NCBI GenBank assembly: GCA_001828595.1
Contig: MHZA01000059.1
Coordinates: forward strand, 1 to 32,809
Source of the DNA: Planctomycetes bacterium RIFCSPLOWO2_12_FULL_40_19
GTDB taxonomy: Bacteria > Planctomycetota > Brocadiia > Brocadiales > Scalinduaceae
Length of the DNA: 32,809 nucleotides
Direction of reading: 5' to 3'
The position numbers were made by a program, and so were the translations under genes. The notes beneath the pieces were generated by a model. The model saw only the letters and a list, made by a program, of their open reading frames with translations. It ran no database searches and was not told the origin of the DNA. Below are positions 1 through 7,896 of this stretch, piece after piece (position 1 is the stretch's first letter; every line of letters begins with the position of its first letter).

Positions 1-609
1 GTATTTGATCACGTCACTAATAGCCACCGGCTGGCATTTATTTCTTGCCTGACGTGGAAAAGGAATAACGGGAAGTCTTTTCACAAGATATTGCATAATC
101 TCATAAGAAGCGCTCCCTTTGCCGACAATAACAGCAGCGCGGAGAACGGTTACTGGCGTCTTCCCTTTTTTTAATTCTCTGGACACCTCAATACGATTGC
201 AAAGATGAGATGAAAGAGAACTCCTGATATCTCCAAGACCTCCCAAATAAATTAGTCTTTTAACGTGTTTCTCCTCCGCAGCCTTTCTAAAGTTAGCAGA
301 TGCTTTAATATCTGCAGCTTCAAAACCTTTAGATCCCAGACGCATGGAATGAATCAGGTAATAAGCAGTATCAATCCCGTCAAGAGCAGATTTCAGGCGC
401 TCTTCATTCAAGGCATCCGCCACCGCTACTTCAGCCCCTGTCCATCGGCTTATGTGCACGGCAGACGTTTTCCTTAACATTACTCGAACCTTATATCCTC
501 TTGCCAATAATTCAGGGACTAATCTGCCTCCAACATGCCCTGAAGCACCCGTAACCAAAATGGTACCGACTTGCGAGAGAGGCTTTGAGGATAAATCACA
601 GCAAAACAT
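1..609 (-). CDS. NAD(P)-binding SDR/YbjT-like protein, partial (C-terminus off the left edge)
   Basis: The reverse strand is open from an ATG at 651 or 609 to base 1 with no stop, giving about 203 to 217 residues. Near the N-terminus is a Rossmann dinucleotide-binding motif, ILVTGASGHVGGRLV (GxxGxxG), followed by a typical beta-alpha run (GYKVRVMLRK) and the segment LIYLGGLGD. This pattern belongs to the atypical short-chain dehydrogenase / NAD(P)H-binding (YbjT, DUF2867-like) proteins; the substrate cannot be told. I prefer the ATG at 609 because AAGGAAG lies 7-8 bases upstream, while the ATG at 651 has no clear ribosome site. The missing C-terminal part would show whether a DUF2867 domain follows. 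No neighbour links it to a pathway; the next gene is about 420 bases away. Confidence 0.8.
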   Translation of the reverse strand, partial: MFCCDLSSKPLSQVGTILVTGASGHVGGRLVPELLARGYKVRVMLRKTSAVHISRWTGAEVAVADALNEERLKSALDGIDTAYYLIHSMRLGSKGFEAADIKASANFRKAAEEKHVKRLIYLGGLGDIRSSLSSHLCNRIEVSRELKKGKTPVTVLRAAVIVGKGSASYEIMQYLVKRLPVIPFPRQARNKCQPVAISDVIKY

Positions 610-651
610 CTCTTCTTCCTTACATGTATTGGTAATCGAATAGTTAATCAT

Positions 652-1069
652 CTTGACTTAATTATACCAAACCATTCTCATAGCAAAAGTCGACTCGCTC
701 AATAGCTTATGGCAATTCAAACATTATGTAATTAATGAGGCTGACTTGAAGTGTTATGTGAAATGGAGCAGCAAATATTATTAAATTAGTAGCGGAAACC
801 TTTTAGGTTTCCATCTCCTCGTGCTGACTGACAATTTTAGATCAATGTTTACATCGAGTTGATCCCATGACTGAGGGAGGGTTGCCCGCCCCAGCCCGAC
901 CCGTCCCCGCCAGAAAGACGTGTCGGGCTGGCGAACGGATTCATCCGGGCGGGCATGATCGTTCTGGCGGGTGCCAAGTCTTTCGGGCAGGAAGATCTCT
1001 GCTACAAACAAAACAACCAAAGTATTCTGTACTCATTAAAGCCATAGCATATACCAGGATTCTTAGTCA
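652..1069. other. Intergenic region with a GC-rich palindromic repeat
   Basis: No convincing gene lies here. The left half is ordinary AT-rich spacer. The centre (about 882-990) is a GC-rich palindromic repeat listed separately. Open frames across it on both strands are products of the repeat's base composition. Confidence 0.6.
882..990. repeat. GC-rich dispersed palindromic repeat, copy 1
   Basis: This stretch is far richer in G and C than its surroundings and is built from overlapping inverted repeats: CCCGCCAGAA at 907-916 against TTCTGGCGGG at 962-971, AGCCCGAC at 892-899 against GTCGGGCT at 922-929, and GCCCGCC near 884 against GGCGGGC near 948. A 16-base word (TGTCGGGCTGGCGAAC, 921-936) recurs inverted at 28907-28922, and GTTCTGGCGGG (961) recurs at 28938. 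It is therefore a member of a dispersed family, not a single terminator. Confidence 0.75.
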
Positions 1070-2239
1070 CTATTCCTTTTCCCCACCTATACATTTTCTA
1101 ATACATTTTGAAAGTTCATTCTTAACTGCATTATCTATTTCAAGAAATGATATTCCTATGTCATACTGGCTGGAACTGAATTTCTCAACACGAACAACAG
1201 TCCCTGCAACCAATAATGGCTTCTCAGCGATACCAGTGGGTATCCGGAGTCGTACTTTAGTATTCATATCTATCGGATAATTGTTCTCAAAAAGAATTCC
1301 ACCCGTGCTCATATCTTTGCTGGTTGCTTCCAGGACTTCATTATCATCTTTGGAATCAACTACACGAACCTGAATATCAGTGATAAAGTCTACACGCATG
1401 TAATGTCGTTTGTTCTCGGAGAAAACAATAATATTATTTTTACCTTCTTCCTTAGCCCTGTAAACAGCAATATCAGCATTTTTTATCAGGCTTTCTGTAT
1501 CGGTGGCGTCTATAGGAAAGGTTGCCAAGCCTCCGCTAATAGTCACACTGATGTTTTGACCTTCATATTCATGTTTTGTTTCTTCCACTTTTTTACGGAT
1601 TCTCTCTCCCAACACAAGAGCGTTAACTTTCCCTGTTTCCGGCAGCACAACCACAATCTCCTCCCCTCCATATCGTACAGCAATATCTATAGTCCTTATT
1701 TCACCCATAACTATCCCGGCTACATGCTTTAAAGTTTCATCACCAGCCAAATGTCCAAAGGTGTCATTTATCTTTTTAAAATCATCAAGGTCAAAAAATA
1801 GAACAGACAGTTCCAGCCCATAACGAGTAGCACGATCTGTTTCCCGTAAAAACATATCATCAAAAGTACGCCGTGTATAAAGACCTGTAAGGCTGTCGTA
1901 TTTTAAAGAATCGAGCGCTTCCTCAAATACACGAATCTCAATCACTATGGGATTCGTCATGTCTTTACTGATTGAACAAAAGTAGTCACATATCGCCGTT
2001 CTCAGATTGATATTCCTGCCCAGCGCTTTACTAATGCTGTTTCGATGAGAGATAATTTGTTTCCAGTAATCTTCAGCCTTATCAGATGTTAAATCAAAAT
2101 GTGTTAAGACACTGAAAATGACTTGATATGCCTCACTACCTCCTTCTTCGATGATGCAATTAAGCTCCGAGATAAGTTTATCATCATCAAAAGAGAAATT
2201 ATCTAAGCATTTCAATACTGACTCTCGTATTAATTCCAC
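1070..2239 (-). CDS. Diguanylate cyclase with C-terminal PilZ domain (GGDEF-PilZ)
   Basis: This 389-residue protein should make cyclic di-GMP from two GTP and also bind it. Residues 1-110 are an unassigned, probably helical sensor region without membrane segments. A GGDEF domain spans about 112-275, with DSLTGLYTRR at its start, DLDDFKKINDTFGH, and the active-site signature as GGEEI near residue 190. RTID lies five residues before it and matches the RxxD inhibitory site, so product feedback is expected. A PilZ domain follows (about 278-385), with RHYMR (RxxxR) and DMSTGG (D/NxSxxG), the two c-di-GMP-binding motifs. The start is GTG, chosen because a very strong AGGAGGTG sits 7 bases upstream. 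It is monocistronic by spacing. Both enzyme and effector motifs look intact. Confidence 0.92.
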   Translation of the reverse strand: MELIRESVLKCLDNFSFDDDKLISELNCIIEEGGSEAYQVIFSVLTHFDLTSDKAEDYWKQIISHRNSISKALGRNINLRTAICDYFCSISKDMTNPIVIEIRVFEEALDSLKYDSLTGLYTRRTFDDMFLRETDRATRYGLELSVLFFDLDDFKKINDTFGHLAGDETLKHVAGIVMGEIRTIDIAVRYGGEEIVVVLPETGKVNALVLGERIRKKVEETKHEYEGQNISVTISGGLATFPIDATDTESLIKNADIAVYRAKEEGKNNIIVFSENKRHYMRVDFITDIQVRVVDSKDDNEVLEATSKDMSTGGILFENNYPIDMNTKVRLRIPTGIAEKPLLVAGTVVRVEKFSSSQYDIGISFLEIDNAVKNELSKCIRKCIGGEKE

Positions 2240-2551
2240 GAATACACCTCCTGTATATTATAGTTTGGGAAATTAACAAAGTATCTTGCCTGAAATATTA
2301 CCAGTCTGGATTTGTTGTCAACACATTAATCAAATTTTATGTAATTCTTTACTATTCCAGTAACGGTTTCTTGCTTACGCTAATAAAAGAAGGCTTATAT
2401 TATCATTTAGCGATGGATACTATGTCTGTGTAACAAGATATTTCAGCAAACTACAGGAATCTAACGGCTTATAGTAGATATGTAAAATATTAAAAGCAAG
2501 TGGAAAAATGATTTATGGGCCCAGAAATTCTTGGCACCCTTTCAATCTGTT
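2240..2551. other. Intergenic, no feature seen
   Basis: AT-rich spacer between two minus-strand genes. A TTGACA word on the minus strand (near 2317) has no TATAAT at usable distance, and the TATAAT-like word near 2258 is too close to the ribosome site of the GGDEF gene to be its promoter. Nothing else is supported. Confidence 0.5.
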
Positions 2552-3259
2552 TTAGTAATCAATCAGCCTGAAGAAATTCGAGCAGAATTGTTTTGCCTGA
2601 GCCTTGTAATTCTCAGATTTTGCCTTCGTTTCAGAAATAATCCGGTCAGGGTCTACTATACCCTTTAAAGAATTGACCTCGTTTTTATAGGCATCCATCC
2701 ACTGATAAATCATTTCATCAGTCACTTCAACATGAAACTGCAGACCATAAATATTGTTGCCAATTCTAAACGCCTGATTTGGACAAAGTTCTGATTCGGC
2801 AAGTTTAACAGCTCCATCTGGAATATCAAACGTATCGCCATGCCATTGAAACACATCAACCTCTACCGGAAATTCCTGAAACAGAGGATCACTGGAGCCG
2901 TTCTTATTCAGCGATATTTTAAACCAGCCTATCTCCTTTTGAGGAGCTTTTTTTACAATTGCCCCTTTTGCCTTGGCAATTAATTGAGCGCCAAGGCAAA
3001 AACCCAATGTTGGCAATCCTTTTTCTATAACTTCTTTTAAAAACTCGTCTTCCTGTTTAAGAAAAGGATATTTATCCTCTTCATATACGTTCATTGGTCC
3101 TCCGAGTACAATAACTGCAGAGGTATCAGAAAGGGAATCTGGTAAAGGTTCACCGTTAAAGATGTCGATTACGTGGTATGGGATGCCACTGCCATCTAAG
3201 AAATCACCGATTGTACCCGGCCCTTCTATGTCAATATGTTTAATTATTATTACTTTCAT
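2552..3259 (-). CDS. Class I glutamine amidotransferase domain protein (GMP-synthase-like)
   Basis: The 235-residue protein is a stand-alone class I glutaminase. The nucleophile elbow is GFCLGAQL with Cys88, and the partner pair sits in GLQFHVEVT with His176 and Glu178, completing a Cys-His-Glu triad. VLGGPMNVYE is the oxyanion-strand segment typical of the GATase1 group related to the GuaA amidotransferase domain. These proteins often act on unknown amide or glutamyl substrates; no synthetase partner is next to it. The ATG overlaps the 3' end of thiC by 20 bases in a different frame, so translation is probably coupled. Whether it has anything to do with thiamine synthesis is not shown by the sequence; gamma-glutamyl hydrolase or transferase roles are possible. 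Confidence 0.88.
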   Translation of the reverse strand: MKVIIIKHIDIEGPGTIGDFLDGSGIPYHVIDIFNGEPLPDSLSDTSAVIVLGGPMNVYEEDKYPFLKQEDEFLKEVIEKGLPTLGFCLGAQLIAKAKGAIVKKAPQKEIGWFKISLNKNGSSDPLFQEFPVEVDVFQWHGDTFDIPDGAVKLAESELCPNQAFRIGNNIYGLQFHVEVTDEMIYQWMDAYKNEVNSLKGIVDPDRIISETKAKSENYKAQAKQFCSNFFRLIDY

Positions 3260-4523
3260 CTGCTACTTTAAACACACAGAATTCAGCGCACATTGAGCAT
3301 ACGTCAACATTCTGAGGTGTGCCTTTCTCTCTGATTTTTCTTGCGTGCGACGGATCAATACATGTGGAGAATTGCCCTTCCCAATCGCGCTTTCTCCTGA
3401 GCTGAGACATAGTTCTGTCCCATTCCCACGCTGATTTTATACCCTTGGCTATGTCGGCGGCATGTGCCGCAATCCTTGTCGCAATAACACCGTCATGCAC
3501 ATCATCAGGCTTTGGCAGGCTCAGATGTTCTGTGGGTGTGACGTAACACAGGAAATCAGCTCCTGCAGATGCTGCGATAGCGCCGCCTATGGCAGACGTG
3601 ATATGATCGTATCCCGGCGCAATATCTGTCACAATCGGCCCAAGGACATAGAAAGGCGCGCCTTTACAAAGCTCTTTTTGCATCTGGACTTGTGACTGAA
3701 TCTGATTAATGGGGACATGCCCGGGGCCTTCCACTATTACCTGCACATCCGCATCCCACGCCCTTTGAGTAAGCTCAGCCAATACATTCAATTCATACAC
3801 CTGCGCCCTGTCAAACGCATCCGCCAAAGCGCCAGGCCTTAAAGCATCTCCCAGACTCAAGGTCACGTCATATTCATATGCAATAGATAATATTTCATCA
3901 TACTTTTCGTAAAGAGGATTTTCTTTGTTGTGAAAAGACATCCAATCTACAAGAAAAGAACCTCCCCTGCTTACCACACCGCATATTCTTTTATCATCTA
4001 TCAAATGCTTCAAAACTCCCCGTGTTGCGCCGCAATGAACCGTAATAAAATCAATCCCATCCTCGCAATGACGCTTTATCGCATCAAGCATACTCTTTGC
4101 AGTCATATCTCTAACGGAATGTTTATGCTTCACAGCATCAACCGCAGCTTCATAGATTGGCACACTGCCTATGGTTATCGAACAATTTTCCATTATCTTC
4201 CGTCTGATTGCCCGAAGGTCTCCGCCTGTGCTGAGATCCATTACTGCATCCGCCTGCGCTTCTTCTGCTGCACGGAGTTTCTTTAACTCTTCATCCACAC
4301 TATGATAGTCGGTTGAAGTGCCAATATTTGCATTAACCTTAGTTCTGAGTCCGCTGCCTATACCGCAGATTTTCTTTAACGTATGTTTCTTGTTACGTGG
4401 AATCACAACCTTTCCTTCAGCTATATTTGACCTTAAGGTTTCGGCATCGCAGTCCTCAAGCTGTGCAACCAGTTTCATCTCAGGCGTTATTTTGTTTAAC
4501 CTTGCTTGTTTTAACTGCGTCAT
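3240..4523 (-). CDS. thiC: Phosphomethylpyrimidine synthase ThiC
   Basis: ThiC is the radical-SAM enzyme that rearranges aminoimidazole ribotide into hydroxymethylpyrimidine phosphate for thiamine. The 427-residue protein is the short bacterial form without the long N-terminal extension. Family hallmarks are visible along its length: SVPIYEAAVDAVKH, FITVHCGATRG, SRGGSFLVDWM, EGPGHVPINQI, LGPIVTDIAPGYDHITSAIG and the C-terminal cluster motif CSMCAEFC (CxxCxxxxC), which binds the 4Fe-4S cluster. The ATG follows a GGAG about 10 bases upstream and lies 32 bases after the stop of the pseudouridine synthase gene. No TPP riboswitch fold is recognisable in that short gap, so the usual thiamine control of thiC, if present, is not local. 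The 3' end overlaps the amidotransferase gene. Confidence 0.97.
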   Translation of the reverse strand: MTQLKQARLNKITPEMKLVAQLEDCDAETLRSNIAEGKVVIPRNKKHTLKKICGIGSGLRTKVNANIGTSTDYHSVDEELKKLRAAEEAQADAVMDLSTGGDLRAIRRKIMENCSITIGSVPIYEAAVDAVKHKHSVRDMTAKSMLDAIKRHCEDGIDFITVHCGATRGVLKHLIDDKRICGVVSRGGSFLVDWMSFHNKENPLYEKYDEILSIAYEYDVTLSLGDALRPGALADAFDRAQVYELNVLAELTQRAWDADVQVIVEGPGHVPINQIQSQVQMQKELCKGAPFYVLGPIVTDIAPGYDHITSAIGGAIAASAGADFLCYVTPTEHLSLPKPDDVHDGVIATRIAAHAADIAKGIKSAWEWDRTMSQLRRKRDWEGQFSTCIDPSHARKIREKGTPQNVDVCSMCAEFCVFKVADESNNN

Positions 4524-4555
4524 TTATGTTTTCTCCAACTTTCTTTTCAAAGATA

Positions 4556-5278
4556 TTAACTGTGAACAGCCAGTGAGCATAGACTCTCAACCTCCACCTT
4601 GCTTAACCGCCTGTATTTTCCAACCTTTAGGTTTTGACTCAATTTCAGGGGTCCTATTTTAATCCTTTTCAGCGAGACTACCGGATGGTCTATTTGTGCA
4701 AGTATGCGTCTGATTTCTCTGTTTTTACCTTCTCTGAGCACTAACTCCAGGATACTATGTTTGTGTTTTCTATACACAACTTTTACCCTGGCCGGTGTAG
4801 CCTTGCCTTCTGAAATCCAAATTCCCCGTTTAAGAACCAGTATTGACTCATCAGTTACTCTTCCTTTAACTTCTACCATGTATGTTTTTTCAATCCCGTA
4901 TCTTGGATGAGAAAGCAGGTTTGCCAATTCACCATCGTTAGTTATTATTATAAGCCCCTCACTCTCTTTATCCAGCCGGCCTACAGTATATATTCTTTGC
5001 TCTATGTTGCTCAGTAAATCTATGGCCCTGGGATCTCTTGAGCCTTCAACATTTGTGCATACAAATCCTCTGGGTTTATTGAGAAGATAATATATCTTCT
5101 TCTGCCTTTTTATTGGCTCGCCGTCACAATAAATACTGTCCTTAATTGGGTCTGCCATTTGACCCAGCTTTGTAATACGCTTACCATCAATTGTCACACG
5201 TCCGGAGACTATTAAGCTTTCACATTTACGCCTGGAGCCAAGCCCTGCCTGTGCCATAATCTTGTGGAGTCTTTCCAT
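4556..5278 (-). CDS. rluB: RluB/RsuA-family pseudouridine synthase
   Basis: This 240-residue enzyme isomerises a uridine in ribosomal RNA. An S4 RNA-binding domain fills residues 2-60 (MERLHKIMAQAGLGSRRKCE start, then RVTIDGKRI). The catalytic domain begins at YYLLNKPRGFVCT and carries the catalytic aspartate Asp103 in VGRLDKESEGLII. The later motifs THPRYGIEKTY-like (SHPRYGIEKTYMV) and LREGKNREIRRIL are standard for the RsuA/RluB/E/F group. The short length without an extra tail fits RluB, which modifies 23S rRNA helix 89, but RsuA or RluF specificity cannot be excluded from sequence alone. It sits in a minus-strand run with truA, the tRNA-binding protein and thiC; the gap to the upstream gene is 62 bases. 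Confidence 0.93.
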   Translation of the reverse strand: MERLHKIMAQAGLGSRRKCESLIVSGRVTIDGKRITKLGQMADPIKDSIYCDGEPIKRQKKIYYLLNKPRGFVCTNVEGSRDPRAIDLLSNIEQRIYTVGRLDKESEGLIIITNDGELANLLSHPRYGIEKTYMVEVKGRVTDESILVLKRGIWISEGKATPARVKVVYRKHKHSILELVLREGKNREIRRILAQIDHPVVSLKRIKIGPLKLSQNLKVGKYRRLSKVEVESLCSLAVHS

Positions 5279-5340
5279 GATTTGTTTTACTGAATAAATA
5301 AGGCCGAATCCACCAATAATAGATTAATTCATACTAATTA

Positions 5341-5664
5341 TTATTGTACCCTGGAACCAGGCTTTACGTCTTTCTCTGTGGTAAGCAGGACAACTTTATC
5401 GTCGTCCCTTGCAGCAAGGAGCATTCCCTGGCTTTCCACACCCCTTAAAACCACCGGGGCAAGATTATTAATAACAATGATTTTCCTGCCAACAAGCTCC
5501 TCTGCACTATAATGATTCTTTATGCCTGCCACCAGTTGTTTCTCACCATCCCCTGTATCAATCTTTAATACAAGCAATTTGTCTGCATTCGGGTGTTCTT
5601 CGACTGCCTTTATCTCTGCAACCCTTAAGTCTATCTCGGAAAAATCTTGAATACTAATTGTCAT
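5341..5664 (-). CDS. tRNA-binding domain protein (MetG beta-subunit / Trbp111-like)
   Basis: A 107-residue single OB-fold protein of the EMAP-II/Trbp111 type. The segments IDLRVAEIKAVEEHPNADKLLVLKID, VAGIKNHYSAEELVGRKIIVINNLAPVVLRG and ESQGMLLAA are the standard landmarks of this fold, which binds the outside corner of tRNA. In many bacteria it is the C-terminal dimerisation domain of methionyl-tRNA synthetase; here it is encoded alone, as in organisms where the beta subunit is a separate gene. The main MetG gene is not in the window. Its position between two RNA-modification enzyme genes (truA upstream, the pseudouridine synthase downstream) fits a tRNA role. CsaA is a related alternative but normally lacks this exact motif order. 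Confidence 0.9.
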   Translation of the reverse strand: MTISIQDFSEIDLRVAEIKAVEEHPNADKLLVLKIDTGDGEKQLVAGIKNHYSAEELVGRKIIVINNLAPVVLRGVESQGMLLAARDDDKVVLLTTEKDVKPGSRVQ

Positions 5665-5757
5665 TATAATGCCTCTGCATCGTCATTAAAATCCATATTT
5701 TGAATGGTTTATAATCTTAACAAATGCCTTTCTTGATTAGCAAGCTAAAACTCTACA

Positions 5758-6489
5758 TTAATACTTAACCCTTAAAAGGCATAACCCATTTGCAGGAACA
5801 GTATTCCCCGCCTTTGATCTTATCCCGGATTTTACTGTTTTCTTAAATTCTTTTATTGTCATCTTCCCCCTGCCGACCTCAAGCAGTGTTCCAACAATTG
5901 CCCTGACCATTTTATACAGAAACCCGTCTGCCTCAATGGTAAACAGCAAATATTCCCCTTTCTTCTTGATCTCCAGCTTCTTTATAGTTCTTACACTGCT
6001 GATAACGTCTGATTTGGATTTGAATGCGCTGAAATCATGCCTGCCTATTAAGGCGTTTGACGCCTTTTGCATCTTCTCAATATCTAAAGCTGTACTATAA
6101 TAATGACAATATTTCCTGCCGATTGCGTTTCTGGTAACGTTGTTTAAGATCGTGTAACGGTAAACCTTAGATCTTGCGCTGTATCTGGAATGAAACTTCT
6201 CCGGCACTTTTTTAGCAGATTTAACTACGATATCTTTAGGGAGGTAGAAATTAATTGCCTGAACTAAATTATAGATTGGAATATTTGATTGCGTCTTAAA
6301 ATTAGCCACCTGACCAATTGCGTGAGTACCGGCATCTGTCCTGCCTGAACCATGAAGCGTTATCTTTTCATTAACGACTCTTTCTATAGCCTTACTAAGC
6401 GTCTGGTGAATTGTTTTACCATTCTTCTGCTGCTGCCAACCGGCATAATTCGTACCATCATACTCTATAACAAGTTTTATATTGTTCAC
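5758..6489 (-). CDS. truA: tRNA pseudouridine(38-40) synthase TruA
   Basis: TruA converts uridines 38-40 in the anticodon arm of tRNAs to pseudouridine. The protein starts NNIKLVIEYDGTNYAGWQQQ, the family N-terminus, and has the catalytic aspartate Asp52 in GSGRTDAGTHA. Later landmarks are FHSRYSARSKVYRY, HDFSAFKS and FLYKMVRAIVGTLLEVGRGK. I chose the GTG at 6489 because it gives the usual short N-terminus and has a GGGA about 8 bases upstream; an in-frame TTG at 6504 would add five residues (about 248 in total). It heads the run truA - tRNA-binding protein - pseudouridine synthase - thiC - amidotransferase, all minus strand with gaps of 93, 62, 32 and -20 bases, so these are plausibly one transcript. 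Confidence 0.95.
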   Translation of the reverse strand: MNNIKLVIEYDGTNYAGWQQQKNGKTIHQTLSKAIERVVNEKITLHGSGRTDAGTHAIGQVANFKTQSNIPIYNLVQAINFYLPKDIVVKSAKKVPEKFHSRYSARSKVYRYTILNNVTRNAIGRKYCHYYSTALDIEKMQKASNALIGRHDFSAFKSKSDVISSVRTIKKLEIKKKGEYLLFTIEADGFLYKMVRAIVGTLLEVGRGKMTIKEFKKTVKSGIRSKAGNTVPANGLCLLRVKY

Positions 6490-7038
6490 GAGAAATTCCC
6501 ACAAGTGGTAACAACACTGTTCATTGCAATATCAAAAACAGCACTGTTTAAAGAGTGACTAATGAATTGCGAATTTAGCGAGGATTAAAAGAGGGGTGTG
6601 TGGCGGCGAAGCTACCCAGATAAACCCAAAACTGGATAATTTACAATCAAGGCTTTTCCCCGACACCAACACCCCTTTATAATAATATCTCAACGTCTAT
6701 GATTTTAAGAAACAGTTTAGATGAGGCTTACCGAATGGACAACCTGTCATTTCATGAAAAACAAGATCAAGAATAACCTCTCCGCCCAGGCACACACACC
6801 TGACAAACCCCTGTAACCCTTCGGGTTTTGCCTTATTCTATTTGCTGCCTATTTATTTGTCAACCATGAAAAAACATCAGATTAATGATTTTATACCAGA
6901 AAGACACCGACTAAAAGATTATTTTCTTTTGCCACGAATTGCAAGATTTGAAGAGGGGGCAGAACAAATCACAATAAACATAATGAAGTGTTAAATGACC
7001 GGAAGACCATACGGTGATGATAGATTTACAAAAAATAC
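6490..7038. other. Intergenic region, mostly unexplained
   Basis: Divergent spacer between truA and the DUF1566 gene. A GGGGTGT word near 6592 is complementary to ACACCCC near 6668, which could bring the ends of a 90-base segment together, but I cannot match it to a known RNA family. Near 6815-6835 AACCC-TTCG-GGTT forms a small UUCG hairpin followed by only a weak T-rich tail. A 42-codon open frame at 6866-6994 has no ribosome site and I do not call it. Confidence 0.4.
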
Positions 7039-7066
7039 TTGCCTATTTTCATCGTAAGCTTATAAT
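7039..7066 (+). promoter_or_regulatory. Sigma70-like promoter before the DUF1566 gene
   Basis: TTGCCT, a 16-base spacer and a perfect TATAAT (7061-7066). The expected start of transcription is near 7073, only about six bases before the ATG at 7079. The gene would then be read from an almost leaderless message, which fits the lack of any ribosome-binding sequence before the ATG. Confidence 0.5.
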
Positions 7067-7078
7067 TTAAATCTGATT

Positions 7079-7687
7079 ATGAAAAAATACTTAACAATAC
7101 ACATCTTAACCATATCACTTATATTCTTTTCAACTCCAATTATACAATCTGGAGAAAAATCAGGCGTAAACCTGCGTCCATATTATAAAGAACTGTCTGT
7201 GCCTCAGGTACATGAAATACCGAATGTCGCAATACGTAAAAAGGAGAAATGGGGATTTTATGGACATAGCACAATTGATCACGGTTTTCATCTGAAAACA
7301 ATCAATGATGATAAGGTTGTAGTAGACCCGGCCACTAGCCTGATGTGGCACCAGTCGGGTTCTGATAAATATCTGAGTTGGAAAAGAGCAAAGAAGTGGA
7401 TAGAAGATTTGAATAAAAAAGGTTATGCAGGATTTCAAGACTGGAGATTGCCCACTGTGGAGGAAGCGGCGTCATTATTAGAATCAGACAAAAAAAATGG
7501 TAACCTGCATATAGACCCTGTATTTGACAAGAAACAATGGAGCATCTGGACATGCGACAGTCACATCTCTGATGACAGTCTTTCTTTAAATGGCGCATGG
7601 CGTGTTTCCTTCAGCGATGGCACCGTAACCTGGAGCAGCAACAGCTACGACTTATTCTATATCCGTCCGGTACGTTTAAACAAGTGA
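7079..7687 (+). CDS. Secreted DUF1566 / Lcl C-terminal domain protein
   Basis: A 202-residue exported protein. Residues 1-24 form a signal peptide (MKKYLTIHILTISLIFFSTP). The C-terminal half, from about residue 80, shows the DUF1566 / Lcl_C pattern: VVDPATSLMWHQSG, WKRAKKWIEDLNKKGYAGFQDWRLPTVEEAASL, IWTCDSH, and a closing WRVSFSDGTVTW followed by YIRPVRL. This fold resembles formylglycine-enzyme or C-type-lectin-like domains and is common in surface or periplasmic proteins; in Legionella Lcl it binds glycans. The ligand here is unknown. The gene stands alone: truA is divergent, and the next gene has its own promoter. A short GGGGG/CCCCC hairpin lies just after the stop (7690-7715) but lacks a T-run. 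Confidence 0.85.
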   Translation: MKKYLTIHILTISLIFFSTPIIQSGEKSGVNLRPYYKELSVPQVHEIPNVAIRKKEKWGFYGHSTIDHGFHLKTINDDKVVVDPATSLMWHQSGSDKYLSWKRAKKWIEDLNKKGYAGFQDWRLPTVEEAASLLESDKKNGNLHIDPVFDKKQWSIWTCDSHISDDSLSLNGAWRVSFSDGTVTWSSNSYDLFYIRPVRLNK

Positions 7688-7744
7688 AAGGGGGCAATAA
7701 ATATGTCCCCCGCGATTGAGATAATATTAATACACATTATATAA

Positions 7745-7773
7745 TTGACATCTTTTAAAAGGTTTGTTATCCT
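7745..7773 (+). promoter_or_regulatory. Sigma70-like promoter for the M50-like/ogt pair
   Basis: Perfect TTGACA (7745-7750), a 17-base spacer and TATCCT (7768-7773). Transcription would start near 7780. That leaves a 47-base leader to the ATG at 7827, which has AGGA in front of it, and argues that translation begins at 7827 and not at the TTG at 7897. Confidence 0.55.
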
Positions 7774-7826
7774 GCAAGGCCATCAGTTAAAATTACATTA
7801 AATTAATAAAAAGTAAAACCAGGAAA

Positions 7827-7856
7827 ATGATTACACTTTTTTTTCGTACTATATAA
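7827..7856 (+). other. Likely true start of the M50-like gene, out of frame across a T8 run
   Basis: An ATG at 7827 preceded by CCAGGAAA opens a frame that reaches a stop after nine codons (7854-7856). It crosses a run of eight T (7837-7844). Removing one T joins this start to the downstream M50-like frame, giving MITLFFVLYKLYPRNTGSPE followed by TVYLAFAFG without a stop. This is either a sequence error, a disabling mutation, or a slippage site that switches or tunes expression. Confidence 0.55.
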
Positions 7857-7896
7857 ACTTTATCCAAGAAATACAGGGAGTCCTGAAACGGTATAC

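Noticed and set aside
781-1280. Open frames on both strands across the GC-rich repeat (79 and 137 codons)
   Set aside because: They follow the palindromic repeat's composition, have no ribosome sites, and one runs antisense into the clear GGDEF gene.
4520-4560. TPP riboswitch expected upstream of thiC
   Set aside because: The gap to the preceding gene is only 32 bases and no THI-box-like sequence is visible there.
6585-6680. Possible riboswitch-like fold (GGGGTGT...ACACCCC with GGCGGCGAAGC inside)
   Set aside because: It did not match the conserved cores of c-di-GMP, cobalamin or other common riboswitches that I could recall; kept only as a weak pairing.
6866-6994. 42-codon frame starting MKKHQINDF between truA and the DUF1566 gene
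   Set aside because: No ribosome-binding sequence, no recognised homology and length within chance for AT-rich DNA.
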